Positions 1-8,983 of a DNA stretch of 64,000 bases are shown in pieces. The notes beneath the pieces were generated by a model. It was not told the DNA's origin, did not search any database, and worked only from the letters and a program-made list of their open reading frames with translations. The number at the start of each line of letters is the position of its first letter. Within the stretch, counting starts at the first letter, position 1. Origin of the DNA: Enterocloster hominis (ex Liu et al. 2021) (GTDB lineage: Bacteria; Bacillota; Clostridia; Lachnospirales; Lachnospiraceae); assembly GCA_014385265.1 (NCBI GenBank), contig JACRTJ010000018.1, positions 1 to 64,000 on the forward strand, written 5' to 3'. The position numbers were made by a program, and so were the translations under genes.

Positions 1-556
1 ATCCTGTATCCTGCTTTCCGTCCGCATATGCCGCAGTTCCCGCCCATCATGGCAGATGTAGTAATACTCATCCTCAAAAACGGCACAGCTCATGTTATAA
101 TACTTTCCGATATCCGCTTGGTATGCACGGGTCTTCCGTTTTTCGTGATCCTGAAGCTTGATATAGCTTTTTCCCCTTAAAATCATAAAAAGCATCCCGC
201 CTGGGTCTCTGGCCTTTGGTCAGCCAGATGAAAGCCAGGTCCCGTTCACACAGCTCCACGATCCGGTCAACGGCCCGGATGCCACGCATGTTTGCGTAGG
301 TAACAACAGCATACAGCATGATTGGATTGTACCCGGTTCTTCCCTGGTCTGAACAACAGGCCAGCAGGCTTGAAAAATCCAATTCCTCCATTACTTTTTT
401 CAGGGTATAGACAGGATCGTCGTCGGGTAAATGCAATTCGAAGAAGCTGAAGTTAATTTTCTGTTGCCCAAAATCAAAAAAGTTGTTATAATAATCTTGT
501 TTAAGCATAGTTCCATTATAACATGGAACGGGGAAAAGATGGTTGTCGTTAGCCAT
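1..556 (-). pseudogene. IS1182-family transposase remnant, internally deleted and frameshifted, cut by window edge
   Basis: The N-terminal part (556 down to about 175) encodes the start of an IS1182/DUF772-type transposase, ending in the typical stretch LTKGQRPRRDAFYDF. Just after that (about 160-180) the frame is lost. Reading 175 down to 1 in another frame gives protein that again resembles this family (YIKLQDHEKRKTRAYQADIG, then a CHDGREL segment). The section normally lying between these parts, with much of the DDE catalytic domain, is missing, so two transposase pieces are joined out of frame by a deletion. The C-terminus lies outside the window. No intact product is expected. Confidence 0.8.
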
Positions 557-583
557 CTTTTTCTCTTTTTTATGAAAAAATTT

Positions 584-623
584 CAGGGTCGGTTGTGACT
601 CACATAAGTCACAGCCGGCCCTG
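584..623 (-). terminator. Hairpin just upstream of the transposase remnant
   Basis: A 17-bp stem (584-600 with 607-623) with two wobble positions and a 6-nt loop. On the minus strand it is followed by a T-rich run just before the transposase start. IS elements often carry such a hairpin to block outside transcription from reaching the transposase; that role is inferred. The rest of 624-800 has no gene. It holds two further small palindromes (AGGGCT/AGCCCT at 662-676; GTCTGCAA/TTGCAGAC at 721-739) that may belong to the IS end. Confidence 0.5.
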
Positions 624-800
624 TTTTAGACTATCTATTTCCCGACAGCCCACTAGTAACAAGGGCTTATAGCCCTAGAGCAAACCACCCGTTGGACAGG
701 TGATTATGATTGTGCAGACCGTCTGCAAAAATTGCAGACTGAAAGTTTATTGACCCCAGGGCCTTTTTAGGTACAGGCAGCTCTTTAAAACTGTCTATCT

Positions 801-1898
801 TTACACATTAAACCGGAATAATACAACATCTCCGTCTTTTACCACATACTCTTTCCCCTCGATCCGTACCAGTCCCTTTTCCTTGGCGGCAGAGTAGCTT
901 CCGCAGTCCAGAAGATCCTGGTAGTTGACCACCTCGGCCTTAATGAAGCCCCTCTCAAAATCGGAGTGGATCTTTCCTGCGGCCTGGGGAGCCTTGGTGC
1001 CTACCTTAATGGTCCAGGCGCGGGTCTCCTTTTCACCGGCAGTCAGATAGCTGATGAGGCCCAAGAGACGGTAGCTGGCGGCGATGAGCTTTTCCAGACC
1101 GGATTCCTTTAAACCAAGATCCTCCAGAAATTCCTTCTTTTCGTCATCGTCCAGCTCGGCGATCTCCTGCTCGATCTGGGCGCAGATCACAAATACCTCG
1201 CTGTCATTTTCAGCGGCAAATCCGCGGACCTGGTTCACATACTCATTGGAAGCGCCATCGTCGGCCAGATCGTCCTCGCTTACGTTGGCGGCAAAGATCA
1301 CCGGCTTCCAGGTCAGGAGGTTTAAGGTGTTGATAAAGTCTCTGGTGTCCTCATCGTCACAGGGGAAGCTTTTTGCCAGTTTTCCGTCCTCCAGATGGGC
1401 CTTTAATGATTTTAAAAGCTCCACCTCCTTGGCCAGGGCCTTGTTGTTGGCAGCGCCGCGGCCGTTTTTGGCGATCCGCCGGTCCAGGATCTCGATATCA
1501 GAGAAGATCAGCTCCAGGTTGATGGTCTCGATGTCGCGGAGCGGGTCCACGCTGCCGTCCACATGGATCACGTTGGGATCCTCGAAGCAGCGTACCACAT
1601 GGACGATGGCGTCCACCTCACGGATATTGGACAGGAACTGGTTTCCCAGGCCCTCGCCCTTGGAGGCGCCCTTTACGAGGCCTGCGATATCCACGAATTC
1701 GATGACCGCAGGAGTGGTCTTTTCAGAATGATAAAGGTCTGTCAGCAGCTTTAAACGGAAGTCCGGAACCGGAACCACGCCCACGTTGGGGTCGATGGTA
1801 CAGAACGGATAGTTGGCGGATTCCGCGCCGGCTTTTGTCAGAGAGTTGAACAGTGTGCTCTTTCCTACATTAGGAAGGCCAACGATACCTAATTTCAT
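801..1898 (-). CDS. ychF: Redox-regulated ATPase / Obg-like GTPase YchF
   Basis: 365-residue P-loop NTPase of the YchF/OLA1 family, a ribosome-associated cytosolic protein that prefers ATP over GTP. It opens directly with the P-loop (MKLGIVGLPNVGKST, residues 1-15), has the DIAG switch II and ends in a TGS domain (KVGTKAP to LFRFNV). Length is normal for the family. The frame is open for 36 more codons upstream, but the start at 1898 is chosen because the P-loop lies at the N-terminus in all family members and an AAAGGAG site sits about 12 nt upstream. Transcribed alone, away from the IS remnant. Confidence 0.95.
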   Translation of the reverse strand: MKLGIVGLPNVGKSTLFNSLTKAGAESANYPFCTIDPNVGVVPVPDFRLKLLTDLYHSEKTTPAVIEFVDIAGLVKGASKGEGLGNQFLSNIREVDAIVHVVRCFEDPNVIHVDGSVDPLRDIETINLELIFSDIEILDRRIAKNGRGAANNKALAKEVELLKSLKAHLEDGKLAKSFPCDDEDTRDFINTLNLLTWKPVIFAANVSEDDLADDGASNEYVNQVRGFAAENDSEVFVICAQIEQEIAELDDDEKKEFLEDLGLKESGLEKLIAASYRLLGLISYLTAGEKETRAWTIKVGTKAPQAAGKIHSDFERGFIKAEVVNYQDLLDCGSYSAAKEKGLVRIEGKEYVVKDGDVVLFRFNV

Positions 1899-2048
1899 GG
1901 GTCTATATTCTCCTTTGCTTTTCCTATTGCATATAAGGTGCTTTTCATCTGGCCGGTCTTTTAGGAGACCGCAGGGCCATGAGCCCGGAAAAGGGTCCAA
2001 AGCCACAAGTAATCATAGCATATGCATTTCTTTTTCTCAAGGCAAAAA

Positions 2049-3356
2049 TCACTGCTTTTGGCCCAGCAGCTCCCAGAGAACCGAAACATAGAGCTTAAGT
2101 CCCGTCATCAGCGCGTTCTCGTCGATGTCGAACCGGGCGTTGTGGTGGGGAGCCGCAATGTCGCAGCCGATGCACATGTAGGCTGCCTTTCCGCCATGGG
2201 CCTGGACTCTGGACATCAGGTAGGCGGCGTCCTCGGAGCCGGTGAAGCCTCCGCTGGGAACGTAGCGGGTGATCTCCGGGATCCTGGAAGCCCCGGCTTT
2301 TATGAAGGGCTCCAGGGCGTCGTCGCTGTCGGCACCGGAGGCGCTGCCCATGATCTTTGTATCCACCGTGCATCCGAACATTTCAGCCGCGCCCTTTAAG
2401 CTGCTCATGGCCCGGCCAAAGACGGTGCGTTCGATCTCCGTGGTCTCTCCCCGGGTCTCCAGCTGGAGGACCGCCCGGTCTGCAACCACGTTCCGTCCGG
2501 TGCCTCCGGAGATGGTCCCCACGTTGAGCCTGGCGGCTCCCCGGGAGTCCTGACAGGCGGTATGCATGGCCAGGGTGGCTGAGCAGGCGGCCAGGATCGC
2601 GTTATGGCCATCCTGGGGGGAAGCCCCTGCATGGGAGGAGAGGCCGGTGATGACTGCGTCTATTTTTGTAGTAGAGAGGAAGCCGTTGGTCAGGGCCAGG
2701 AGCTCGCCGGTTTTCCAGCCCATGCCCAGATGGCCGGAAAGGAACCAGTCCACGTCGTCCAGGATGCCGCTTTCTGCAATGGACTGGGCGCCCCGGACGC
2801 CTTCCTCCGCCGGCTGGAAGATGACCTTTATGACGCCGGAGAGATCCTTACGGATGGCGTTCAGAGCCAGGCAGACGAAAAGCCCCAGGGAAGCGTGGCC
2901 ATCGTGGCCGCAGGCGTGCATGCATCCGCAGTTTTCAGAAGAAAAGCCATTTTTTACCGGAAGGCGGCAGGGGTCCATATCCTCGCCCACATCGTTGCAG
3001 TCGATATCAAAGCGCAGCGCCGTCACCGGTCCGGGATTTCCGGTTTCGATCACAGCCATGGCCCCGGTGAAGCCGTCCATTTCCTTAATGATACCGGCGT
3101 CCGCTCCCTGGCTTACGGCACGCTCCATGCATACGTCCAGCTCCTTCTGGGGAGGATAACCCCAGAGATAATCCCTGTGAAGGATCTCTTTTCCATATTT
3201 TGCAGGGATCCCGTGATCTTTCAGCGCGGCAATGAGTCTGGCAGTGGTATAAAATTCCTTCCATCCTGGCTCCGGATGACGGTGCAGGTCCCGGCGGAAG
3301 CGTATTAGGGCTTCCCGGCAGTCCTCCAGGCTGTTTAAATAAGAAGTGATATCCAT
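2049..3356 (-). CDS. M20 family metallo-amidohydrolase (AbgA / IAA-amidohydrolase type)
   Basis: 435-residue zinc-dependent amidohydrolase of peptidase family M20D. Such enzymes remove acyl or p-aminobenzoyl groups from amino-acid conjugates; the substrate here cannot be read from sequence. Metal-binding HxCGHDGH lies at residues 147-154 and an FDID segment near 116, as in AbgA-like proteins, with the dimerisation (lid) domain in the middle. The start at 3356 has a GGAGG site 6 nt upstream; the frame runs 29 codons further but without a ribosome site. No AbgB or AbgT partner is adjacent. Confidence 0.85.
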   Translation of the reverse strand: MDITSYLNSLEDCREALIRFRRDLHRHPEPGWKEFYTTARLIAALKDHGIPAKYGKEILHRDYLWGYPPQKELDVCMERAVSQGADAGIIKEMDGFTGAMAVIETGNPGPVTALRFDIDCNDVGEDMDPCRLPVKNGFSSENCGCMHACGHDGHASLGLFVCLALNAIRKDLSGVIKVIFQPAEEGVRGAQSIAESGILDDVDWFLSGHLGMGWKTGELLALTNGFLSTTKIDAVITGLSSHAGASPQDGHNAILAACSATLAMHTACQDSRGAARLNVGTISGGTGRNVVADRAVLQLETRGETTEIERTVFGRAMSSLKGAAEMFGCTVDTKIMGSASGADSDDALEPFIKAGASRIPEITRYVPSGGFTGSEDAAYLMSRVQAHGGKAAYMCIGCDIAAPHHNARFDIDENALMTGLKLYVSVLWELLGQKQ

Positions 3357-3392
3357 TTTTTGCCTCCATTCAGCAGTATTTTTTCTGCTTTC

Positions 3393-3421
3393 AGTATATA
3401 AGCCCCGGATGAAAAATGCAA
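3393..3421 (-). promoter_or_regulatory. Predicted sigma-A promoter of the M20 amidohydrolase gene
   Basis: Minus strand: -35 TTGCAT (3416-3421), 17-bp spacer, -10 TATACT (3393-3398), about 40 bp upstream of the start codon. Confidence 0.6.
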
Positions 3422-3497
3422 GGAAAACGGGTGTGGGCTGCACAACAGAAACGGGAACTTTTGTCGAAATAAGGGAGACGGTGTCATGCGAATTTAT

Positions 3498-3526
3498 TTG
3501 CTTTTTGTAGTATTTCGGAGTAAAAT
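3498..3526 (+). promoter_or_regulatory. Predicted sigma-A promoter of lgt
   Basis: -35 TTGCTT (3498-3503), 17-bp spacer, -10 TAAAAT (3521-3526), about 30 bp upstream of the lgt start. Confidence 0.55.
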
Positions 3527-3558
3527 AGGAAACATAAACGACAAAAGGAGTGTTTGAT

Positions 3559-4437
3559 ATGGCGGAAGGGGCAGATTTAAGCTTTATACACCTGGGGATA
3601 TCCGTCCAGAATATGACAAAAAGCTTCTCTATTTTTGGAGTATCCTTTGCATATTACGGCCTGATCATCGGGATCGGAATGATCGCCGGACTTCTGGTGG
3701 CCCAGCAGGATGCTAAAAGGAGGGGGCAGGATCCGGAGATATATCTGGATTTCATGCTGTATGGAGTGATCTTTGCGATCATCGGGGCCCGTCTCTATTA
3801 TGTGGTGTTCCAGTGGGGGTATTATAAGGATCATCTGGCGGAGATCTTCAATATACGGAAGGGCGGCCTGGCCATCTACGGAGGGATCATCGCCGCAGTG
3901 GTCACGCTGATCGTGTTCACAAGAAAGCGTAAGCTTTCATTCCTGTCCATGGCGGACAGCGCCTGTCTCGGCCTTGTGACCGGGCAGATCATCGGCCGCT
4001 GGGGAAACTTTGTGAACTGCGAGGCCTTCGGCGGCTATACGGACAGCCTGTTCGCCATGCGGATCAAACGGAGCATTGTCAATGAAAGCATGATATCCCA
4101 GGAACTTCTGGAGAATCTGATCACGGAAAACGGGATCGAGTATATCCAGGTCCACCCGACGTTCCTTTACGAATCCATGTGGAACCTGGGGCTTCTTTTA
4201 TTTATGCTCTGGTACAGAAAGAGAAAGAAATTTACAGGAGAAATGTTACTGATTTATCTTACCGGATATGGAATCGGACGCGCGTGGATCGAAGGGCTTC
4301 GGACGGACCAGCTTCTGATCCCGGGAACGGAACTTGCAGTCTCTCAGGTATTATCCATGGTGATCGCGGTCATTTCCCTGGCTGTTCTCCTGTTCCATCG
4401 AAGGAAGGGACCAGGAGAAAGCGAGGAAACAGTGTAA
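3559..4437 (+). CDS. lgt: Prolipoprotein diacylglyceryl transferase
   Basis: 292-residue polytopic membrane enzyme that transfers diacylglycerol from phosphatidylglycerol to the lipobox cysteine of prolipoproteins, the first step of lipoprotein maturation. Recognised by the GGLAIYGG segment and the Lgt signature GRWGNFVNCEAFGG, with about seven hydrophobic segments. The ATG at 3559 has AAAGGAG 8 nt upstream and is preferred over an in-frame GTG at 3550 that overlaps the ribosome site. The next gene starts on the base after the stop, so the two are co-transcribed. The GerMN protein at 23767 is one likely client. Confidence 0.95.
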   Translation: MAEGADLSFIHLGISVQNMTKSFSIFGVSFAYYGLIIGIGMIAGLLVAQQDAKRRGQDPEIYLDFMLYGVIFAIIGARLYYVVFQWGYYKDHLAEIFNIRKGGLAIYGGIIAAVVTLIVFTRKRKLSFLSMADSACLGLVTGQIIGRWGNFVNCEAFGGYTDSLFAMRIKRSIVNESMISQELLENLITENGIEYIQVHPTFLYESMWNLGLLLFMLWYRKRKKFTGEMLLIYLTGYGIGRAWIEGLRTDQLLIPGTELAVSQVLSMVIAVISLAVLLFHRRKGPGESEETV

Positions 4438-4602
4438 ATGAATGGGTTGAATGAAGAGCGTGAGAAGCTGATCCAGAGGATCGAGAGTGTGAGAGCAAAG
4501 CTGAACCGGAGTATTGATGAGAAGGAGGATTACGCTGCCGTATATCAGTACAGTGTGGAGCTGGATGCCTTGATCGAGCAGTATATGGCGGCCGGCTATT
4601 AG
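4438..4602 (+). CDS. Spo0E-like small sporulation-regulatory phosphatase
   Basis: 54-residue ORF, below usual ORF-length cut-offs, whose ATG directly follows the lgt stop codon. The predicted protein is two amphipathic helices with the second carrying SVELDALIEQYM, which fits the Spo0E family signature SxxLD. Spo0E-type proteins dephosphorylate the response regulator Spo0A~P and delay sporulation; applying that role here is inference from the motif and size. Translational coupling to lgt is likely, since no separate strong ribosome site is present. No other assignment seems better. Confidence 0.75.
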   Translation: MNGLNEEREKLIQRIESVRAKLNRSIDEKEDYAAVYQYSVELDALIEQYMAAGY

Positions 4603-4606
4603 CGGA

Positions 4607-4628
4607 ACCGGCGCGGGCCGGTCTTTGT
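4607..4628 (+). terminator. Possible weak terminator after lgt-spo0E-like
   Basis: Short GC-rich hairpin ACCGGC/GCCGGT followed only by CTTTGTG, so termination is likely incomplete. The rest of 4629-4715 shows nothing recognisable. Confidence 0.3.
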
Positions 4629-4715
4629 GTTCACGTTTTTTGTTTGGCCCGTTGGTGGGCGGTACGAAAGAGGAGAAATTCCCCTGTTGTCCAATAAAAC
4701 TTAAAAGCAGATGGG

Positions 4716-4747
4716 GCCGTCGGGAACAGGATTCCCGGCGGTTTTTT
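4716..4747 (+). terminator. Rho-independent terminator upstream of the dcw cluster
   Basis: Stem CCGTCGGGAA with TTCCCGGCGG (one wobble) around a short CAGGA loop, followed by GTTTTTTCTTT. It separates the lgt unit from the mraZ promoter. Confidence 0.85.
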
Positions 4748-4760
4748 CTTTAAAAATTCC

Positions 4761-4789
4761 TTGCTATTTTCTTTCATATGTACTAATAT
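4761..4789 (+). promoter_or_regulatory. Predicted sigma-A promoter of the dcw cluster (mraZ promoter)
   Basis: -35 TTGCTA (4761-4766), 17-bp spacer, -10 TAATAT (4784-4789). The expected start point near 4796 falls at the edge of the MraZ box array. Confidence 0.75.
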
Positions 4790-4799
4790 TAAAGAAGAA

Positions 4800-4845
4800 G
4801 TGGTGGAAAGTGGGTTAAAGTGGTGCTAAATGGTGGAACGGTGGT
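4800..4845 (+). promoter_or_regulatory. MraZ operator: five G/TGG boxes at 10-bp spacing
   Basis: GTGGTG, GTGGGT, GTGGTG and ATGGTG begin at 4800, 4810, 4820 and 4830, with a fifth degenerate GGTGGT at 4840. MraZ is known to repress its own operon by binding GTGGG-like repeats on one face of the helix. The array lies at and just after the predicted transcription start, which fits repression. Confidence 0.8.
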
Positions 4846-4879
4846 TCCCCATGGAGCGCGGTGGCAACAGGAGAAGACG

Positions 4880-5305
4880 ATGTTCATTGGAGAATACAGT
4901 CACACAATCGATGCCAAGGGCCGTTTGATCGTACCATCCAGGTTCCGGGAACAGCTGGGCGATGAGTTCGTTGTGACCAAGGGACTGGACGGGTGTCTTT
5001 TTGTGTACGAAAATTCCGAATGGAGATCCTTTGAAGAAAAACTCCACGCACTTCCTCTTACAAATGCCAATGCCAGAAAATTTACAAGGTTTTTCCTGGC
5101 CGGCGCCAGCGCCTGCGAGGTGGACAGGCAGGGCAGAATCCTGATCCCTGCGGTCCTCCGGGAATTTGCGAAGCTGGAAAAGGATGTGGTCCTGGTGGGA
5201 GTCGGAAGCCGGATCGAGATCTGGAACAAGGCGCTCTGGACAGAGAAGAACGTGTATGATGATATGGAAGAAATCGCAGAAAATATGGAAGGTCTTGGCA
5301 TATGA
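4880..5305 (+). CDS. mraZ: Division/cell-wall cluster transcriptional repressor MraZ
   Basis: 141-residue AbrB-like double-fold protein with two SpoVT/AbrB-type repeats ([20 protein letters not shown] near the N-terminus; [19 protein letters not shown] in the second half). It binds DNA and represses the dcw operon. The start at 4880 has AGGAG 6 nt upstream and gives the canonical N-terminus MFIGEYSH; the 20 in-frame codons before it cover the operator and are not protein. It overlaps rsmH by 4 nt (ATGA), so translation is coupled. Confidence 0.95.
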   Translation: MFIGEYSHTIDAKGRLIVPSRFREQLGDEFVVTKGLDGCLFVYENSEWRSFEEKLHALPLTNANARKFTRFFLAGASACEVDRQGRILIPAVLREFAKLEKDVVLVGVGSRIEIWNKALWTEKNVYDDMEEIAENMEGLGI

Positions 5306-6243
5306 TTTTTGAACACAAGTCAGTTCTCCTTTATGAAACCGTAGACAGCCTGAATATTAAGCCGGACGGGATCTATGTGGACGGTACCCTGGGCGGCGGC
5401 GGCCATGCTTATGAGGTCCTAAAGCGGCTGGGCCCCAAAGGCCGTCTCATCGGCATCGACCAGGATGCAGACGCCATCCAGGCAGCTTCTGGGAGGCTTA
5501 AGGAATACGGAGAGAAGGTTACCATCGTCAGGAGCAATTACAGAAATATAAAAGAGGTGCTGTCCAGCCTGGGGATCGAAAAAGTGGACGGGATCTACCT
5601 GGACCTGGGCGTATCCTCCTATCAGCTGGATACGGCAGAGCGGGGCTTTACCTACCGGGAAAACGCGCCGTTGGATATGCGTATGGACCAGAGAAACGAA
5701 AAAACGGCCGCGGATATCGTCAATGAATACAGCGAGATGGAGCTGTACCGGATCATCCGTGATTACGGTGAGGACCGGTTTGCGAAAAATATTGCAAAGC
5801 ACATTGTGAAAGCGCGCCAGGAGAAACGGATCGAAACCACCGATGAGCTGGTGGAGATCATCAAGGCCGCCATCCCGGCCAGGGTACGGGCCGAGGGAGG
5901 CCACCCGGCCAAGCGCACCTTCCAGGCCATCCGCATTGAGCTGAACCATGAGCTGGAGGTGCTGGACGAATCCATCGATACAATGGTGGATCTTTTAAAT
6001 CCAGGAGGAAGGCTTTCCATCATCACCTTCCACTCGTTGGAGGACCGGATCGTCAAGACACGGTTTAAGACCTGTGAAAACCCATGTATCTGCCCGCCGG
6101 ACTTTCCCGTATGCGTCTGCGGAAGGAAAAGCCGGGGAAAGGTCATCACAAGAAAGCCTATCGTTCCCAGCGGACAGGAGCTGGAGGAAAATACAAGATC
6201 AAAAAGCTCAAAGCTCCGTGTGTTTGAACGGAGCGGATCATAA
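5302..6243 (+). CDS. rsmH: 16S rRNA (cytosine(1402)-N4)-methyltransferase RsmH
   Basis: 313-residue SAM-dependent methyltransferase (MraW) that methylates C1402 of 16S rRNA in the ribosomal P site. SAM-binding [10 protein letters not shown] is near residue 29, followed by [10 protein letters not shown], and the family-typical [15 protein letters not shown] and C-terminal SSKLRVFER are present. Full length. Located second in the dcw cluster, as in most bacteria, and overlapping mraZ by 4 nt. Confidence 0.97.
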   Translation: MIFEHKSVLLYETVDSLNIKPDGIYVDGTLGGGGHAYEVLKRLGPKGRLIGIDQDADAIQAASGRLKEYGEKVTIVRSNYRNIKEVLSSLGIEKVDGIYLDLGVSSYQLDTAERGFTYRENAPLDMRMDQRNEKTAADIVNEYSEMELYRIIRDYGEDRFAKNIAKHIVKARQEKRIETTDELVEIIKAAIPARVRAEGGHPAKRTFQAIRIELNHELEVLDESIDTMVDLLNPGGRLSIITFHSLEDRIVKTRFKTCENPCICPPDFPVCVCGRKSRGKVITRKPIVPSGQELEENTRSKSSKLRVFERSGS

Positions 6244-6266
6244 GGAATAGGAAAGGAAGTGATAGT

Positions 6267-6752
6267 ATGGCAGCAAAGACCAGAAGAGGGGCAGCGCCGG
6301 AATATGTCAGTGGGACTGCGGCCAGAAAGCTGGAACCGGAAAGAAGACAGGAGAGGCCCAGGGAGCCCAGACGGGAGGCCAGCAGCCAGAGCCGTACTGT
6401 TACTGTCAGAAGAAACCAGGAAAAAGCACTCCAGATGGACCTGCCGTATGTGATCGTACTGACCATTGCCGCAGTGTGCACCCTTTATTTCTGCGTCAGC
6501 TATTTACAGCTCCAGTCCTCCATCGCCGCCAGGCTCAACCACATCGAGGCCCTGGAGGCATCCATTGAAAAAAAGAAGGCGGACAATGACGCTCTGGAGA
6601 CCCGGATCAATACGTCCATCGATCTGGACAATATCTATAAGATCGCCACAGAGGAGCTGGGGATGGTCTATGCCAATAAGGACCAGGTAAGGATGTATAA
6701 CAAGACAGAAAGCGAGTATGTTAGACAGTATGAAGACATCCCGGAACGGTAG
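6267..6752 (+). CDS. ftsL: Cell division protein FtsL
   Basis: 161-residue bitopic membrane protein: a charged cytoplasmic tail of about 55 residues, one membrane segment (about 59-80, PYVIVLTIAAVCTLYFCV), then an extracellular leucine-zipper-like coiled coil. Identification rests on topology, size and position between rsmH and a division PBP, since FtsL sequences diverge quickly. FtsL works with FtsQ/DivIB and DivIC to recruit and activate FtsW and its PBP at the septum. The 3' end overlaps the PBP gene by 35 nt in another frame. Confidence 0.8.
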   Translation: MAAKTRRGAAPEYVSGTAARKLEPERRQERPREPRREASSQSRTVTVRRNQEKALQMDLPYVIVLTIAAVCTLYFCVSYLQLQSSIAARLNHIEALEASIEKKKADNDALETRINTSIDLDNIYKIATEELGMVYANKDQVRMYNKTESEYVRQYEDIPER

Positions 6753-8925
6753 TCAGAACAAGCACAAAAAAATATTCTCAAGATACATGCAGGAAAAGCT
6801 GGCGGTTACGGTCCTCGTAATTACGCTGGCTTTGTTTGGTCTTGCGGTGAAGCTCTATATGCTGGTGGATGAGAAGAACGAGGAGTATACGGAGATCGTC
6901 TTAAACCAGCAGTCCTCCTACAACAGCCGTACCCTGCCCTACCGGCGGGGGGACATTGTGGACCGGAACGGCACCTACCTGGCCACCAGCGAAAAGGTCT
7001 ACAATCTGATCCTGGATCCCAACCAGATCAATAAGGATTCAGCCAATTATCTGGAGACCACAGTGACGGCCCTGGTGGACGTATTCGGATACGACCGGGA
7101 GGAGATCCTTTCAGCCATCAATGAAAACCCGAATTCCTATTATGTGAAGTTCCGGAGACAGCTTTCGGCAGAGGAAAAGGAGGCCTTCGAGGCAAAGGCC
7201 AAAGAGGTGAACAAGCAGTATATAGACTCCAGGAGCAGGAAGCGGGTCCAGGGCGTATGGTTTGAGGACGAGTATAAGCGGGTCTATCCCTACGGCTCCG
7301 TGGCCTGCAATGTGGTGGGCTTTTCCTTTGACAACGGAAAGCAGGGAAGCGGCGGCATCGAGCAGTTTTACAACGATCAGCTCATCGGCACCAACGGCCG
7401 GGAGTATGGCTATCTGGATGCCGAATCCAATATGGAGAAGGTCATCAAATCAGCGGAAAACGGAAACACCATTGTTTCCACCATTGACACCAATATCCAG
7501 AAGATCGTGGAAAAGTACATCGACGAGTGGATGAACGGCATCGGGAGCAAGACGGCGGCGGTGCTGGTGATGAACCCCAACAACGGCGAGATCCTGGCCA
7601 TGGCCTCCAACCGGCGGTATGACCTCAACGATCCGAGAAATCTGGGGGCTATGTACACCCAGGAGCAGATCGACGCCATGACTGAGGAGCAGAAGTCAGA
7701 GGCCTGGAACCAGATGTGGAGGAACTTCTGTGTCAGCGACAGCTTCGAGCCAGGTTCCCCGGCCAAGCCCTTAACGGTGGCGGCTGCCCTGGAGGAGGGG
7801 GTGATCGGCCCCCAGGAGACCTTTGTCTGCGACGGCGCCCAGGAGGTGGGCGGCCACCGGATCAAGTGCGTCAGCATTTACGGCCACGGCGTCCTTTCGG
7901 TGGAGCAGACCCTGATGAAATCCTGCAACGACGCGATGATGCAGATCGCAGCCCGTATGGGTGTGGAACGGTTTGCCAGATACCAGGAGATCTTCGGCTT
8001 TGGCCAGAAGACGGGGATCGATCTTCCCGGCGAGGCCGATACGGCCGGACTGATCTTCCATGCAGACAACATGGGAGCGGCGGATCTGGCCTGTAACTCC
8101 TTTGGTCAGACGTACAACTGTACCATGGTCCAGATGGCGGCGGCCCTGTCGTCGGTGATCAACGGCGGCTCCTATTATGAGCCCCATGTGGTGAAGCAGA
8201 TCTTAAACGACCAGGGAGCCGTGGTGAAGAAGGTGGAACCCAATCTGGTGCGGGAGACCGTATCCCAGGCCACCAGCGATTTTGTAAGAAACGCCATGTT
8301 CCTGACCGTGGACAGTGAGGAAGGCACCGGTAAGGCAGGACGGGTGGCCGGATATAAGATCGGCGGAAAGACGGGAACGGCCCAGAAGCTGCCCCGGTCT
8401 GCCAACAATTACCTGCTGTCCTTTGCGGGCTTTGCCCCGGCCGACGATCCCCAGGTCCTGACCTATGTGGTCATCGACACGCCCAATCTGCCGGGAAAGG
8501 AACAGGCCCACAGTACCTTTGCCACAGAGGTGTTCCAGAAGATCATGACAGAAGTCCTTCCTTATATGAATATTTTCCCGGATACGGATGTGGCCGGGAC
8601 CGAGGACGAGAGCCTGGCGGCCCAGGGTGAGGGGATCACCAACCAGAACCAGGGCGGTCTGGAGCCCGGAGGGGAAGCTGGAGACGGAGAGACCCAGGCA
8701 GAGGAAACGGAGCCCATGACCGATGAAAACGGGGAGACCATTCCGGAGACCGAGCCGGCCGGTGAGGAGGTCGTGCCTTATGACGACGGGCTGGGACTTC
8801 CCGACACCGTGGCCGGAGGCGGCCAGACCCCTGGGGAGGCGGCCTCTGAGACTCTGTCGGAAACGCCTCCGGCCCCAGGGCCAGAAAACGCTCCGGAAGG
8901 CCAGGGGGAAACAGAGCCCCAGTAG
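6718..8925 (+). CDS. Class B penicillin-binding protein (PBP2B/FtsI type)
   Basis: 735-residue septal transpeptidase that cross-links peptidoglycan. One N-terminal membrane anchor (about 27-50), PBP dimerisation domain (RGDIVDRNGTYLATS), then the transpeptidase with SxxK at S347 (GSPAK), SCN at about 402 and KTG at about 551 (GGKTGTAQK). PASTA domains are absent; the last 140 residues are a low-complexity tail rich in Glu, Gly, Pro and Thr. The start is uncertain: ATG 6718 or ATG 6730, neither with a strong ribosome site, so coupling to ftsL is likely. It forms a pair with the PBP at 9714 and is probably the vegetative division enzyme of the two. Confidence 0.88.
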   Translation: MLDSMKTSRNGSQNKHKKIFSRYMQEKLAVTVLVITLALFGLAVKLYMLVDEKNEEYTEIVLNQQSSYNSRTLPYRRGDIVDRNGTYLATSEKVYNLILDPNQINKDSANYLETTVTALVDVFGYDREEILSAINENPNSYYVKFRRQLSAEEKEAFEAKAKEVNKQYIDSRSRKRVQGVWFEDEYKRVYPYGSVACNVVGFSFDNGKQGSGGIEQFYNDQLIGTNGREYGYLDAESNMEKVIKSAENGNTIVSTIDTNIQKIVEKYIDEWMNGIGSKTAAVLVMNPNNGEILAMASNRRYDLNDPRNLGAMYTQEQIDAMTEEQKSEAWNQMWRNFCVSDSFEPGSPAKPLTVAAALEEGVIGPQETFVCDGAQEVGGHRIKCVSIYGHGVLSVEQTLMKSCNDAMMQIAARMGVERFARYQEIFGFGQKTGIDLPGEADTAGLIFHADNMGAADLACNSFGQTYNCTMVQMAAALSSVINGGSYYEPHVVKQILNDQGAVVKKVEPNLVRETVSQATSDFVRNAMFLTVDSEEGTGKAGRVAGYKIGGKTGTAQKLPRSANNYLLSFAGFAPADDPQVLTYVVIDTPNLPGKEQAHSTFATEVFQKIMTEVLPYMNIFPDTDVAGTEDESLAAQGEGITNQNQGGLEPGGEAGDGETQAEETEPMTDENGETIPETEPAGEEVVPYDDGLGLPDTVAGGGQTPGEAASETLSETPPAPGPENAPEGQGETEPQ

Positions 8926-8983
8926 ATGGGATGCATTCCGGCGGCCCGGAGCCGCCGGGGACGAAGATACAGAGAGGTGACGG

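Noticed and set aside
2604-3308. 234-codon plus-strand frame inside the M20 gene
   Set aside because: Antisense shadow; the M20 motifs and ribosome site support the minus-strand gene.
6718-6752. Frameshift between ftsL and the PBP
   Set aside because: The 35-nt overlap leaves both proteins at normal size, so it is an ordinary operon overlap.
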